The notes: a model not told the origin generated them from the letters alone. 64,000 bases of DNA from Rhodocyclales bacterium RIFCSPLOWO2_02_FULL_63_24 (GCA_001828935.1 MHZX01000092.1:69389-133388); one strand, 5' to 3'; shown: positions 19,601 through 28,522, counted from the stretch's first letter. Translations and numbers: made by a program.

Positions 19601-22187
19601 AGGTCGCGGCGCACAGCAGCAGATCGTCGATCTGGTGGGCGGGGAGGGTCGGGGTCACGCTGGCGCCGTTCGCCGCGACCCTTGAGCCGCTGGAGCCCAC
19701 GTGGGTGATCGACGATGCTGCCACCACCTGGTCGATGCCGGGGCTCAGCACGCTCGACCGGGTATGGTAGTTGTAGCCGCTCTGGCCCGAACCGGAACCA
19801 CGGATGGTCACCGTATCCGCCTGCGCCCCGGGGCCGTCGACGCGACCCTCGGTGGGATTCGAGTAGTTGCCGTATTCGTCGAGGCCGACGCCGATCCAGC
19901 CGCCGGCGAAGCCGGGACAGCCGCCCGCGGTTGTGCAGTCGGAGCCTGGGTTGCTCTTTTGCGCGTAGCCGAGCGAGCCGCCGAAGGCTCCGGCCACCGG
20001 TGCGATGGAGGAATCGGACAGGGTGATGACCATGCCGTCGGCACCGGTACCGCCATAGACGAAATGGTCGAACTCGGCCACCACCTTGTTGCCGGCACCG
20101 GGGAACAGGCGCTGCAAGTGCACCGCGGTGGCCCGGTTTCCAACGGCGTCCGTCAGGCGCAGGCGGTTGCTGACAATCTCCGCATCCAGGGCGGTGCCGA
20201 CGCTCTTGGTCCGGGTCCAGTTCCCCGTTTCCAGCAGGGTGCTGCGGTTGAAGTTATCGGTAAAGCACAGCGACGGCGTGGTGAACGTCACCTGCGCCGT
20301 TTGGGTGATGACAATCGAATCGGTGGTGTCGGTCGCGGTATAGGTGATCGGCCCTTCGACCGTGCCGTCCTTGACCGAAAACGTGGCAACGCCGCTGGCA
20401 TTGGTGGTGCCGCTGGTGGTGGTGATGACCGAACTGCCCGAACCCGCGGCAAGCGCAACGGATTTTCCGGAAACCGGTGTGCCGGCGCTGTCCTTCAGGG
20501 TTACGGTAATTGTCGATGTGGTGGCGTTGTCCGCCTCCAATGAGGTTGGCACCGCAACCACCGTCGACGTGGCGGCACTGACCGGCCCGAAGGGGGTGAT
20601 CGTTCCGATCGTTGCCCCGACGTCGTAGTTGCCGTTCGTATCCTTCTGGAATACCTTGTAGGTATAGGCCTGTCCGGTGGTCAAGGCGGCCGTCGTGCAC
20701 TCGCCGGAACTGCTGCCCGGACCATCGATCCTGGAAAGCGCCGTCGATCCCGCCGACGACACCACGCAGGCGACAGTCGCGGTGCCGTTGGTGGTGCCGA
20801 AGGTCGGCGTCGAGCCTTCGACGGGCACCTCGCTGCCGGCTGCCGAGGCTGCCCAGCGATAGATCACAGTCCCGGCCGTAGTGGCGAAGTCGGTCGACAC
20901 GGAGGTTGTCCAATTCAGTGTCGTCTGGCTGCTGCCGGCGGCGCCGCTGGCCGCGGTGGCGCTCGTCGGCGAGAGGTTGTCGATGGTCAGTGCATTCGTA
21001 TTGGTATCGCTGCCGGCATGATTGTTTGGCCCGGCCCAGGCGGTCACCGGAGCAGTGACTGCGTAGGCGGCGCCGGGCGGTGCCGGCATCGCGGCGTGGC
21101 TCAGGGGCGTGACGCGCACTTTGAAGCTCGTCAGCGTTGTCGTCGCCGACATGCCCGCGACGGAGATCGTGTTGGATCCGGTAACCGGCGAGGCAGTGGA
21201 ACCCAGCATCGTGTTCGCGTTGTCGGTGATCGCCAACAGCCCGATGCCGCTGTTGGTCGACAGATTTACCGTGACGGAAGTGACAGCCTCCGTTCCGCCG
21301 CTGGTCTGCAGGGTGAACAGGTCGACGTCGGTGGCGCCGGCGCCGGGAGCGATGGTCGCCGCCGCTGGGTCGGAGCCCGTGGCGAGCGTGGTCCCGGGCA
21401 CTTCCTTGAAGGCCAGGATGGAGGTGTTGCCGGGGTCGCCGCCGTTGTTTGTCTGTCGGTTGGTCACATCTCCGGACGCGCCTGCGGTCGGCATGATCTT
21501 GTAGGCTGCGGATTGCGATGAGTCGCTGCCGTCGCCGTTGCGGTATTGCGCTCCACCCGCATTGGTCCAGCCTGCGGTCTGCAGGGTCCAGGAGTTGTTG
21601 TCGGTACTGGCCCATGTTGCAAGAACCAGGGCACCGTTGGTCACGGTGGTAATTCCGGCAATCGTCACATCGAATGGCCAGGCTGGTGTGGCATAGCTGC
21701 CATCGGCCTGGGCAACATCCAGGACCCATCCGTTTGCGCTAGAGCTGGGCCTGAACACATGCATCACCACTGTCGTCGCATTTGCCCCCGAGGGAAAGCT
21801 GACGCTCGGATTGGCCGACCAGGTGCCGTTGTAGCGCGCCCAGAAAATTCGTTGGCTGGTGTTTGTGGTGTTGGCGGTTTGCGCGGTCCAGGTTTGCCCG
21901 CCGGTTACCGAAATCGCCAGTGTCTGTCCGCTTTCCCGGGCGTTGGCGACAATGATCGCCAGATCGCCGACTTGCATCGAGCCGGGAGGTGTCACGGCCA
22001 CGGTGGTCGAATCCCGGTTGTTGCCGTCCGTGGGGTTCGACGCCGAAGCGAAATAGGTGATGGCGGCGTGTGCCGGACTCTGGGCGATGACCAGCCATGC
22101 GATGAGCGCGATCGCGCCCAGCAGCGACTGGGCGGCGCGGGCGAGGACAAGTCCGAGGTTTCGGATGAGCGAAAGATTCGAGTGCAT
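16668..22187 (-). CDS. mshQ: MshQ-like MSHA pilus protein (DUF6701), giant multidomain
   Basis: 1839 residues from the ATG at 22187, which has AAGGGA seven bases upstream; it then has a signal peptide ending SPAHAA. Domains in order: a jelly-roll-like domain (about 42-265); Fn3-like sections; an invasin-type Ig domain (about 541-636); a concanavalin-like lectin domain beginning LCFTDNFNRS (about 637) and ending VHEIDNLTVC (about 1121); then the conserved DUF6701 part with PYFGRFTPDHF, RLDNVYGSELLP and the terminal FGSPKAPYIYLRERY. A second jelly-roll-like domain (about 820-1041) interrupts the lectin. The product is probably an exposed pilus-associated adhesin. It is last in the mshC-D-O-P-Q operon. 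Confidence 0.85.
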   Translation of the reverse strand: MHSNLSLIRNLGLVLARAAQSLLGAIALIAWLVIAQSPAHAAITYFASASNPTDGNNRDSTTVAVTPPGSMQVGDLAIIVANARESGQTLAISVTGGQTWTAQTANTTNTSQRIFWARYNGTWSANPSVSFPSGANATTVVMHVFRPSSSANGWVLDVAQADGSYATPAWPFDVTIAGITTVTNGALVLATWASTDNNSWTLQTAGWTNAGGAQYRNGDGSDSSQSAAYKIMPTAGASGDVTNRQTNNGGDPGNTSILAFKEVPGTTLATGSDPAAATIAPGAGATDVDLFTLQTSGGTEAVTSVTVNLSTNSGIGLLAITDNANTMLGSTASPVTGSNTISVAGMSATTTLTSFKVRVTPLSHAAMPAPPGAAYAVTAPVTAWAGPNNHAGSDTNTNALTIDNLSPTSATAASGAAGSSQTTLNWTTSVSTDFATTAGTVIYRWAASAAGSEVPVEGSTPTFGTTNGTATVACVVSSAGSTALSRIDGPGSSSGECTTAALTTGQAYTYKVFQKDTNGNYDVGATIGTITPFGPVSAATSTVVAVPTSLEADNATTSTITVTLKDSAGTPVSGKSVALAAGSGSSVITTTSGTTNASGVATFSVKDGTVEGPITYTATDTTDSIVITQTAQVTFTTPSLCFTDNFNRSTLLETGNWTRTKSVGTALDAEIVSNRLRLTDAVGNRATAVHLQRLFPGAGNKVVAEFDHFVYGGTGADGMVITLSDSSIAPVAGAFGGSLGYAQKSNPGSDCTTAGGCPGFAGGWIGVGLDEYGNYSNPTEGRVDGPGAQADTVTIRGSGSGQSGYNYHTRSSVLSPGIDQVVAASSITHVGSSGSRVAANGASVTPTLPAHQIDDLLLCAATSNDDTAHSVATSGWAQVYQVAQGGNGQPRSSMFYKKAASASETNPTITHSGGGGIVAACTAFRGVDTTTPFDVTYAASHYADTTNSSNVTSGSMTTVTNGAMMLFAGHINNNRCSLTASTTGGLTWAQSFCFDSTQGNDETIAIHYASQTTAGAIGPITFTQGSTDENRGVLLALRPISASVTAHRYKVTVDHGDGTHAYVTVDRDTTGTGTSYSNVIATYDAKAIATQAAVPPYWFFSFTASTGGATNVHEIDNLTVCTGQPITTPTLDHVRIVHDGSALTCAAETVTIKACANAACTALYTGSVTVDLAAISGATWSSDPVTFTGGQVQVTLTKATTGAVSLGGSVTAPSSMTAVCYNGATSGDCSLTYSSNACAFDAVEVGKNPSTPIFTKLAGTAFSVDVLALTAGVINTGYTGTVTVDLVDQTGVASGSCGTTSLASPTNSPAWSSGRRTYNFNYANAAKDVRVRMVSGATTACSSDNFAIRPTSFSLSSPDATNTGTSGTPAIKAGAAFGLDAASVANYSGTALINSNRIEAHSGASQTGTVSGSFSPATLASSWISKGTAFTYSEVGNFRFTPWGIYDDGSFTDVDRSKSTPECFIDNKIGTAVDPADPNVLDGNGKYGCYFGGTNTSGGTITSPYFGRFTPDHFAFAAVSLTAGCGTFTYFGQDGFTTVFTLTAQNASNVTTANYVGDGSSSWAKLPLTAWGAVPASAASPGFGFGVSTWTPTQPAGAAIAASTTTPTATNSNTWVSGSTTVTAKHKISRPSNPAVSTTATATALPVDSDGVTMTSAASLGTTVQRFGILRLDNVYGSELLPIRATARTMYCATVVGTACTQWLTNTDDSCTSFTPADGSLANYQAPASVTNPLAATNFRITGTDPNTATGTTGNWTTASNPVTMSSGSGTIILSKPCIGGPGAACTSAVGSVDLTLDLTTMPWLQGTWTSTGAWDQNPTARLRFGSPKAPYIYLRERY

Positions 22188-22264
22188 GGCGTGATCCCTT
22201 GCTCGGTGCTGCTTCAGGCCAGGAGAGTCGGCGCTGGCAGGACGGTGGCTGGTCGGCATCATGG

Positions 22265-22732
22265 TCAGAAGGCCACCGAAAGGCGGCGCTCGACATACAG
22301 CGAGTTGGGGCTGACGGTGTTGGGACAGGCTCCGGCATTCGGTTGGTTGCAGGCGGTGGCGGTGATGCTATAGACGGTAGGACCGCTGCTGGCGTCCGCG
22401 GTTGCCGCACATTCGACGGTCACCGTGAAGCCCGCAAGCGTCGCCGCTGCCGGAACGAAGGACGTGGTCGCCGCAGGGCAGGTGCGTGTGTTGGGGTCGG
22501 TGGAGGTGTAGCCGAAGTTGTAGGCAGCAGTGGCTTGCACCTGGTACAGCCCCCATTCGAGTCCCGCCCGCGCGGCTTGATAGGCGCGCACCCCCTGCAC
22601 GTCGAGCGCCGAGCCGATGTGCTGGCTGGTGGAGATGTTCAGGATGAAGGCGCCCAGCGCCGCCAGCACGACCAGGATGAAAATGGCCGAGACGATGGCG
22701 AAGCCGCGAAGCTTCTTGAGGGCGAGTCTCAT
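22265..22732 (-). CDS. mshP: MSHA biogenesis protein MshP-like
   Basis: A 155-residue protein with the N-terminus KKLRGFAIVSAIFILVVLAA, a PilX-like class III signal without Glu5, then SAL..QG.RAYQAARAGLEWGLYQV typical of MshP. Several Cys residues occur in the periplasmic part. The ATG overlaps the mshO stop by 4 bp. It is a probable minor pseudopilin of the MSHA-type pilus. Confidence 0.82.
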   Translation of the reverse strand: MRLALKKLRGFAIVSAIFILVVLAALGAFILNISTSQHIGSALDVQGVRAYQAARAGLEWGLYQVQATAAYNFGYTSTDPNTRTCPAATTSFVPAAATLAGFTVTVECAATADASSGPTVYSITATACNQPNAGACPNTVSPNSLYVERRLSVAF

Positions 22733-23598
22733 GGCGCGTTATCCACGTGGATCTGCTGGAACATGCTCACGTTTTCGCCGCCCGAACTCAGCGTGAGTTG
22801 CACGAAAAGCAGGCCGTTGCGGCCGGTGGCGTTGGCGGTGTATTCGACCACGCAACTGGCGCCGTTGGCGAGCGGCGCCGAATTGCCGCCCGTCGGCGGT
22901 GTCGCCTGGGCGGTGTTGAAGCCGTAGTTCCAGTAACGCGTCAAGCTGCCTGTACCGGTCGTCGGGCAGGCGAAGGTGACGGCGCGGATAGCGCCCGGTA
23001 TGACCTGGAAGCGGGTGCTCGGCGAAGGCAGCGGGGGCGTTTGGGCTGCGAAGGGATTGGCGTCGAGGGTGATGACGTTGCCGGCGACTCCACTCACCTT
23101 GGCGATGTTGCAACCGCCGGCCAGGCAACTGCTGCCGTTGTAGTTGTAGGCATTGCCCGACTCGTAGCCAGGGCCGAGGTTATAGACCGCGACGTAGTCG
23201 TTGACTGCGACGGCCGGGCTGGCAGGCATGGTGCCCAGCACGTCGAAGCTCAGGTCCGTGCTGCTGGTGAAGCTGAGAAAGTCGCCGCTGCTGGAACCGT
23301 CCGCCGGGTCGCGGTAACGCCCGCCTGCGCTGGTCATGATGAATTCGATGTAATTCACGCCGCCGGAGCTGGTGACGCGCAGGCTGTTGGGCAGGGACAG
23401 CCGGATGTCGCGCATCATCCGCCGCAGCGCGACGTCGGCGGTATCGGTGAGTTCGGCGCGGCGCACGGAATCGACATAGCCTTCGACCGGCTTGGTGATG
23501 AATACGGCGACGACGCCGGCCAGGATGCCGGTGATCACGATCACCATGATGGCCTCGATCAGCGTGAAGCCGGCGGCGGATGCGGGACGGCGGTTCAT
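22729..23598 (-). CDS. mshO: MSHA biogenesis protein MshO-like
   Basis: 289 residues from the ATG at 23598, which overlaps the mshD stop (ATGA); the frame is open further upstream but has no pilin signal there. The signal is SAAGFTLIEAIMVIVITGILAGVVAVF, followed by FITKPVEGYVDSVRRAELTD and ALRRMMRDIRLSLPNSLRV, a pattern typical of MshO. It is a minor pilin of the MSHA-type system. Confidence 0.87.
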   Translation of the reverse strand: MNRRPASAAGFTLIEAIMVIVITGILAGVVAVFITKPVEGYVDSVRRAELTDTADVALRRMMRDIRLSLPNSLRVTSSGGVNYIEFIMTSAGGRYRDPADGSSSGDFLSFTSSTDLSFDVLGTMPASPAVAVNDYVAVYNLGPGYESGNAYNYNGSSCLAGGCNIAKVSGVAGNVITLDANPFAAQTPPLPSPSTRFQVIPGAIRAVTFACPTTGTGSLTRYWNYGFNTAQATPPTGGNSAPLANGASCVVEYTANATGRNGLLFVQLTLSSGGENVSMFQQIHVDNAP

Positions 23599-24140
23599 GG
23601 CAGTGCGTTGGGCGAGTGGCGGGTGCGGTAGCCATGCAGCTGGATGGTTTCGGTGCCGGAGGAAACCGAAACGCTGATCAGCAGGGCCGCCTCTCCGGCC
23701 GCCGCGATGTCGTTGAGGGTCGCCGGGGCGACGGTGACATTGGCGGTGTAGAGCGTATTGCCGCTGCCGGAAATGCTGGTATTGATCGCTGCGCCGTTGT
23801 AGTCGAACACGTTGTCCAGCGATGTGGTAGTGCCTCGGGTTTCTCCTGCCTTGGCGGTGGCGGTGTTTTGCGCCGCGGTGGCAACGCTGCAGCCGGCATA
23901 GCTTGTTGCCGTGGCGACGTTGGCGTCTTCCGGATCGCACCAGGTAAACGGCTGCAGCATGACTTCTTCCAGTATCGCTTCGGCGATTGCCAGCGCCTGC
24001 TTCCTGATCATCGGATCGGCGCTGGATTTGACGGTGACGTTGAGCACCGTCATTACGCCGACCAGCGCCACGCTGACGATGACGATGAAGACGATCAGCT
24101 CGATCAGCGTCAAGCCGCGCTGGCGGTGACTAATGGACAT
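23595..24140 (-). CDS. mshD: MSHA biogenesis protein MshD-like
   Basis: A 181-residue minor pilin with the signal RQRGLTLIELIVFIVIVSVALVGVM, then DPMIRKQALAIAEAILEEVMLQPFTWCDPED. The QALAIAE and LEEV block is typical of MshD. It overlaps mshC by 11 bp upstream and mshO by 4 bp downstream. Confidence 0.86.
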   Translation of the reverse strand: MSISHRQRGLTLIELIVFIVIVSVALVGVMTVLNVTVKSSADPMIRKQALAIAEAILEEVMLQPFTWCDPEDANVATATSYAGCSVATAAQNTATAKAGETRGTTTSLDNVFDYNGAAINTSISGSGNTLYTANVTVAPATLNDIAAAGEAALLISVSVSSGTETIQLHGYRTRHSPNALP

Positions 24141-24654
24141 AGCCGGTTTCCGCTTCGACGGTGAAGGAATGCGCCGCGTCGCCGGTCACGGTGTAGGTGG
24201 CGGCAGCGGAGGGCACGCCCAGGGGAGTAAATGTGAGGTTACCGGTAGAATTTCCGTCCTGTGTCAGCGTCACATTGGCTGGGGCACATACCTGGTTCGT
24301 CGCACCGCCGCAGGCGCGGTCGGCGGTGGGCAGGGCTAGGTTGCGGGGGAAGCTTGCCACGGCGGTGCAAGTACCCGCCGACGATTCCGGAACGTCGTTT
24401 TCGATTGTCAGCAGCAGGCTGTTGCCTACGGTCCGCACGCATACGTTTCGCCGTTGCGCCACCGCCGACTTTCGGGCGTATTCCAACGTCGATTTCACCT
24501 TGTCGCGATAACCTATCTCGTCGAAGCCGCGCAACAGGTCGAGGCGCGGCAGTACGGCGAAGGCCATGATGCCGATGATGATCATCACCACAATCAATTC
24601 GATCAGGGTGAAGCCCGCGGCGCGCAGATGTGGGGTAAATGGCAGCTTCATCAT
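24130..24654 (-). CDS. mshC: MSHA pilin-like protein MshC
   Basis: A 174-residue pilin-like protein, first gene of the minus-strand operon. The signal is LRAAGFTLIELIVVMIIIGIMA, followed by FAVLPRLDLLRGFDEIGYRDKVKSTLEYARKSAV, a GspH/MshC pattern. Two start codons are adjacent (24654, 24651) and the upstream ribosome site is weak. No mshA, mshB or assembly ATPase lies in the window, so this operon supplies only minor subunits and the MshQ protein. Confidence 0.84.
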   Translation of the reverse strand: MMKLPFTPHLRAAGFTLIELIVVMIIIGIMAFAVLPRLDLLRGFDEIGYRDKVKSTLEYARKSAVAQRRNVCVRTVGNSLLLTIENDVPESSAGTCTAVASFPRNLALPTADRACGGATNQVCAPANVTLTQDGNSTGNLTFTPLGVPSAAATYTVTGDAAHSFTVEAETGYVH

Positions 24655-24722
24655 GCGGGCAGTCTATCAACTGCGCGCAAACTGGGGCAAGGCAATCCGT
24701 CGGCCGACGGGCGGCGGACGCG

Positions 24723-24752
24723 TTGCCATGCGGCGGGAGCAACAGGTATAAT
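24723..24752 (+). promoter_or_regulatory. Sigma-70 promoter of tRNA-Thr
   Basis: TTGCCA at 24723-24728 and a perfect TATAAT at 24747-24752 are separated by 18 bp. Transcription should start near 24759, about 11 bases before the mature tRNA. It lies divergent to, and just upstream of, mshC. Confidence 0.75.
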
Positions 24753-24769
24753 CCGCAACCTCTCAGGAC

Positions 24770-24845
<76 letters not shown>

Positions 24846-24854
24846 AGACTCTCA

Positions 24855-24895
24855 GGGCCTGCCTCCTTTCCCGGCGGCAGGCCTTGTTTCTTTTT
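24855..24895 (+). terminator. Intrinsic terminator after tRNA-Thr
   Basis: GGCCTGCC (24856-24863) pairs with GGCAGGCC (24876-24883), followed by TTGTTTCTTTTT. This makes the tRNA an independent transcription unit. Confidence 0.85.
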
Positions 24896-24949
24896 ATGTC
24901 TCTGCCGTTCGCGTCGGCGACGGTATCAAGCTGTGATCAGGGGGCGCTC

Positions 24950-25717
24950 ATGCAGATCAAGGACAGTGTTTTCATCATCACCGGCGGGGCTTCCGGCCTC
25001 GGCGCCGGTACCGGGCGGATGCTGGTGGCGCAAGGCGCCAAGGTGGTCCTGGCCGACCTCAACGAGGCGGCCGGCAATGCCCTGGCGGCAGAACTCGGCG
25101 CCAATGCGCGCTTCGTCAGCACCAATGTGGCCGACGAGGCCAGTGCCAAGGCTTGCGTGGCGGCGGCCGTGGCGGCCTTCGGCGGCCTGCATGGCCTGGT
25201 CAATTGCGCCGGCATCGCGACCGCGGAGAAGGTGCTGGGCAAGAACGGTCCGCATGCGCTGGATACCTTTGCCAAGACCATCACGGTCAATCTGGTCGGT
25301 TCGTTCAACATGATCCGCTTGGCTTCCGAGGTCATGAGCCAGGGTCAGCCGAATGCCGCCGGCGAGCGCGGCGTGATTGTCAGCACGGCCTCGGTGGCTG
25401 CTTACGACGGCCAGATCGGGCAGGCGGCCTATGCCGCGTCGAAGGGCGGCGTGGTCGGCATGACGCTGCCGATCGCGCGCGAACTGGCGCGCTTCGGCAT
25501 TCGCGTCATGACCATCGCGCCGGGGATTTTCGAGACGCCGATGCTGCTGGGCATGCCGCAGGAAGTACAGGACGCGCTGGGCAAGATGGTGCCCTTCCCC
25601 TCGCGGCTGGGCAAGCCGGCCGAATACGCGGCGCTGGTGCGGCATATCGTCGAGAACGAAATGCTCAACGGCGAGGTCATCCGCCTCGACGGCGCCATCC
25701 GCATGGCGCCCAAGTAA
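24950..25717 (+). CDS. Short-chain dehydrogenase, 3-hydroxyacyl-CoA dehydrogenase type (HSD10-like)
   Basis: 255 residues from ATG 24950, preceded by AGGGGG; longer in-frame starts would begin inside the tRNA terminator. Rossmann motif TGGASGLG is near residue 12, NCAGIA near 90, and the catalytic Ser and YAASK are in [21 protein letters not shown]. The sequence resembles type II 3-hydroxyacyl-CoA / 3-hydroxy-2-methylbutyryl-CoA dehydrogenases, which act in fatty-acid or branched-chain amino-acid breakdown with NAD. It stands alone between the tRNA and the cbb3 assembly genes, so the exact substrate is not shown by context. Confidence 0.85.
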   Translation: MQIKDSVFIITGGASGLGAGTGRMLVAQGAKVVLADLNEAAGNALAAELGANARFVSTNVADEASAKACVAAAVAAFGGLHGLVNCAGIATAEKVLGKNGPHALDTFAKTITVNLVGSFNMIRLASEVMSQGQPNAAGERGVIVSTASVAAYDGQIGQAAYAASKGGVVGMTLPIARELARFGIRVMTIAPGIFETPMLLGMPQEVQDALGKMVPFPSRLGKPAEYAALVRHIVENEMLNGEVIRLDGAIRMAPK

Positions 25718-25745
25718 GCGCCTGCTTCACCGCAGGCCAGCCGTG

Positions 25746-28211
25746 ATGGCAGCTGATCCCCGGCTTTGCTACCACTGCGGACTGCCGGTTCCGGCCGGGG
25801 TGGAATTCCCGGTCGAGATCGACCGCGTCCGGCGCGAGATGTGTTGCGCCGGTTGCCAGGCGGTGGCCCAGGCCATTGTCGACAACGGCCTGGGCGACTA
25901 CTACCGGCATCGCGACGCGATGCCGGAAAGCCCGCGTGAGGCGTTGCCACAAGTCTTGGCCGACTTCGGCCTGTTCGATCATCCCGACGTGCAGAAAAAC
26001 TTCGTGCGCCGCGCCGAGGGCGCCGCGGGCGAACACGAACAGGAAGCCGCGCTGATTCTTGAGGGCATCACCTGTGCCGCCTGCGTCTGGCTCAATGAAT
26101 CGCATGTGCGCCGCCAGCCCGGCGTGACCGCGATCGACATCAACTACGCGACGCGCCGCGCGCGGGTGCGCTGGGACGAACGTGTCACCAAGCTGTCGGC
26201 GATCCTCGAAGCCATCGCCGCGATCGGCTACCGCGCTCATCCCTACGACATCGGGCGCTCCGAGGAATTGGCGCGCAAGGAACGCAAGGCCGCGCTGTGG
26301 CGGTTGTTCGTCGCCGGCTTCGGCATGATGCAGGTGATGATGTACGCCGTGCCGGTGTACCTGGCCGATGGCGACATGACGCCGGACATCGAGCAGCTGA
26401 TGCGCTGGGCCAGCCTGATCCTGACTACGCCGGTGATTGTGTATTCCGCAGCGCCTTTCTTCACCAGCGCCTGGCGCGATCTGAAATTGCGGCGGGTGGG
26501 CATGGACGTGCCGGTGGCGCTGGGCGTCGGTGCGGCCTTCGGCGCCAGCCTGTGGGCCACGCTGTCCGCCGCCGGCGAGGTGTATTTCGATTCGGTCACG
26601 ATGTTCGTCTTCTTCCTGCTTTCCGGCCGCTATCTGGAAATGATGGCGCGGCAGAAGGCGGCACGCAGCGTCGAGACCCTGGCGCGCGCCATTCCGGCCT
26701 TCGCCACCCGTCTGCCGGGGTGGCCGCTGAGCGTGGCGGATATCGCCGGCGAGCGCGTCGCCGTGGCCGAATTGCGTGCCGGCGACGCGGTGCAGATCAA
26801 GCCCGGCGAGACCGTACCGGCCGATGGCATCGTCCTGGAAGGAGAGAGCGCCGCGGACGAATCGCTGCTGACCGGGGAGAGCCACCCGGTGCCCAAGCGC
26901 GCGGGCGACGCGCTGATCGGTGGCAGCGTGAATACGGCCAGCCCTCTGGTGATGCGCGTCGAGCGCGTCGGTGAGGGCACCCGCGTGGCGGCCATCCAGC
27001 GCCTGATGGAGCGCGCGGCGGCGGAAAAGCCGCGCCTGGTGGAAATGGCCGATCGCGTCGCCGGGCGCTTCATCGTCGCCCTGCTGGTGCTGGCGATTGC
27101 GACGGCGCTGGCCTGGTGGTGGATCGATGCTTCGCGCGCCTTGTGGATTTTCGTCGCGGTGCTGGTCGTCAGTTGTCCTTGTGCCCTGTCCCTGGCGACC
27201 CCGGCGGCTTTGACCGTGGCGACCGGCGCGTTGGCTGCGCACGGCGTGCTGGTAACGCGCGGCCATGCGATCGAGGCCTTGGCACGCGCCGATCGCTTCA
27301 TTTTTGACAAGACCGGCACCTTGACAGCGGGACGCATGACGCTGGTCGAGGTGATCCCGATCCAGGGCGACGCCGCGCGCGCGCTGGCCGTGGCGACCGC
27401 CCTCGAACGCGGGTCGGAACATCCCATTGCGCGGGCGTTGGCCGCTGGCGCTGCGGAAGCCGGGGCGAATGTCGATGTCGAGGTCGTCGGAGTGCGCGCC
27501 ACGACCGGTGCCGGCGTCGAGGGGGATGTGGATGGACGCGCCTGGCGGCTTGGTCGCCCCGAGTTCGTCGCCGCCGTGCACGCCGCTGCGGTTCCGGACG
27601 ATATCCAGGCCGTAGTCGGCGCTGGCGACACGGTGATCGCCTTGGGCAGTGCGGCTGGATGGCAGGCATTTTTCCGCCTGAACGACGGTCTTCGCGCCGA
27701 GGCGCCTGGCATGGCCGCCAAATTGCTGGCGGCAGGTATCAAACTGTCGATCTTCAGTGGCGACGCACCCGCCGCAGCCGGGAGGGTGGGCGCGGCGCTG
27801 GGCATTTCCGACGCACGCGGCGGGCTGTCGCCCGAGGACAAGCATGCGGCGCTGAAGACGCTGCAGGACGCTGGCGAAACGGTGGCCATGGTCGGCGATG
27901 GGGTCAATGATGCCCCGGTGCTGGCACAGGCGCAGGTATCGATCGCCATGGGCGGCGGCGCCGACCTGGCGCGGGCCAACGCCGATGTGGTGTTGCTTGG
28001 CAACGATCTGCTGGCGCTGCCGCAAGGGCTGGCTCTGGCGCGGCGCACCCTGCGCGTAGTAAAACAAAACCTGGTGTGGGCTTTCGCCTACAATTTCCTT
28101 GCCATCCCGCTGGCCATGGTCGGTTGGGTAACACCCTGGATGGCCGGCATAGGCATGTCGGCCAGCTCGCTTCTGGTGGTTCTCAATGCCTTGCGCCTGC
28201 AGCGGAACTGA
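25746..28211 (+). CDS. ccoI: Copper-translocating P1B-type ATPase for cbb3 oxidase assembly
   Basis: 821 residues from ATG 25746 (GTG 25743 is immediately before it). The Cys-rich N-terminal segment (CYHCGLPVP, MCCAGCQA) and the HMA domain motif GITCAACVW are typical of CcoI/FixI. The ATPase core shows TGES, CPCALSLATPA in the membrane channel, FDKTGT phosphorylation site and MVGDGVNDAP. It exports copper across the inner membrane for the CuB site of CcoN rather than for detoxification. It is adjacent to ccoS and upstream of ccoNOQP. Confidence 0.95.
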   Translation: MAADPRLCYHCGLPVPAGVEFPVEIDRVRREMCCAGCQAVAQAIVDNGLGDYYRHRDAMPESPREALPQVLADFGLFDHPDVQKNFVRRAEGAAGEHEQEAALILEGITCAACVWLNESHVRRQPGVTAIDINYATRRARVRWDERVTKLSAILEAIAAIGYRAHPYDIGRSEELARKERKAALWRLFVAGFGMMQVMMYAVPVYLADGDMTPDIEQLMRWASLILTTPVIVYSAAPFFTSAWRDLKLRRVGMDVPVALGVGAAFGASLWATLSAAGEVYFDSVTMFVFFLLSGRYLEMMARQKAARSVETLARAIPAFATRLPGWPLSVADIAGERVAVAELRAGDAVQIKPGETVPADGIVLEGESAADESLLTGESHPVPKRAGDALIGGSVNTASPLVMRVERVGEGTRVAAIQRLMERAAAEKPRLVEMADRVAGRFIVALLVLAIATALAWWWIDASRALWIFVAVLVVSCPCALSLATPAALTVATGALAAHGVLVTRGHAIEALARADRFIFDKTGTLTAGRMTLVEVIPIQGDAARALAVATALERGSEHPIARALAAGAAEAGANVDVEVVGVRATTGAGVEGDVDGRAWRLGRPEFVAAVHAAAVPDDIQAVVGAGDTVIALGSAAGWQAFFRLNDGLRAEAPGMAAKLLAAGIKLSIFSGDAPAAAGRVGAALGISDARGGLSPEDKHAALKTLQDAGETVAMVGDGVNDAPVLAQAQVSIAMGGGADLARANADVVLLGNDLLALPQGLALARRTLRVVKQNLVWAFAYNFLAIPLAMVGWVTPWMAGIGMSASSLLVVLNALRLQRN

Positions 28212-28220
28212 GTAATCGGC

Positions 28221-28457
28221 ATGGACATCCTGTATCTCCTTATCCCGCTTTCCCTGGTGCTGGTCTTCGTCATCGCCGGCTTGTTCTGGTGGTCGCTCAA
28301 GAGTGGCCAGTACGAGGATCTCGAAGGCCCGGGCTACCGCATCCTGATGGATGACGACAAGACTGCCGAGCTGCCGGAAAGCGGTGCTTCGGTCGCTGCA
28401 AAGTCTGGTCCTGCGGGCGTCAAACAGGAACCGGATTCAACCGCCAGGGGCGACTGA
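28221..28457 (+). CDS. ccoS: cbb3 oxidase maturation protein CcoS
   Basis: A 78-residue protein with one N-terminal membrane helix (LYLLIPLSLVLVFVIAGLFWW) followed by SLKSGQYEDLEGPGYRILMDDD, the CcoS signature. It is needed for cofactor insertion into the oxidase. It lies 9 bp behind ccoI. Confidence 0.95.
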   Translation: MDILYLLIPLSLVLVFVIAGLFWWSLKSGQYEDLEGPGYRILMDDDKTAELPESGASVAAKSGPAGVKQEPDSTARGD

Positions 28458-28508
28458 ATCCGGTTCTGGCGGTATCAAGTGCAGTGGCCGCAACAAAAAA
28501 ACACACTG

Positions 28509-28522
28509 TTGACTCAGATCAA
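28509..28522 (+). promoter_or_regulatory. FNR-type box of a candidate small RNA promoter
   Basis: TTGACTCAGATCAA matches TTGAT-N4-ATCAA at nine of ten positions. A -10-like CATACT lies at 28545-28550, 22 bases downstream, placing the start near 28557 and the box centre at -41.5, the standard class II activating position for FNR. No annotated gene starts close downstream. Confidence 0.7.
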
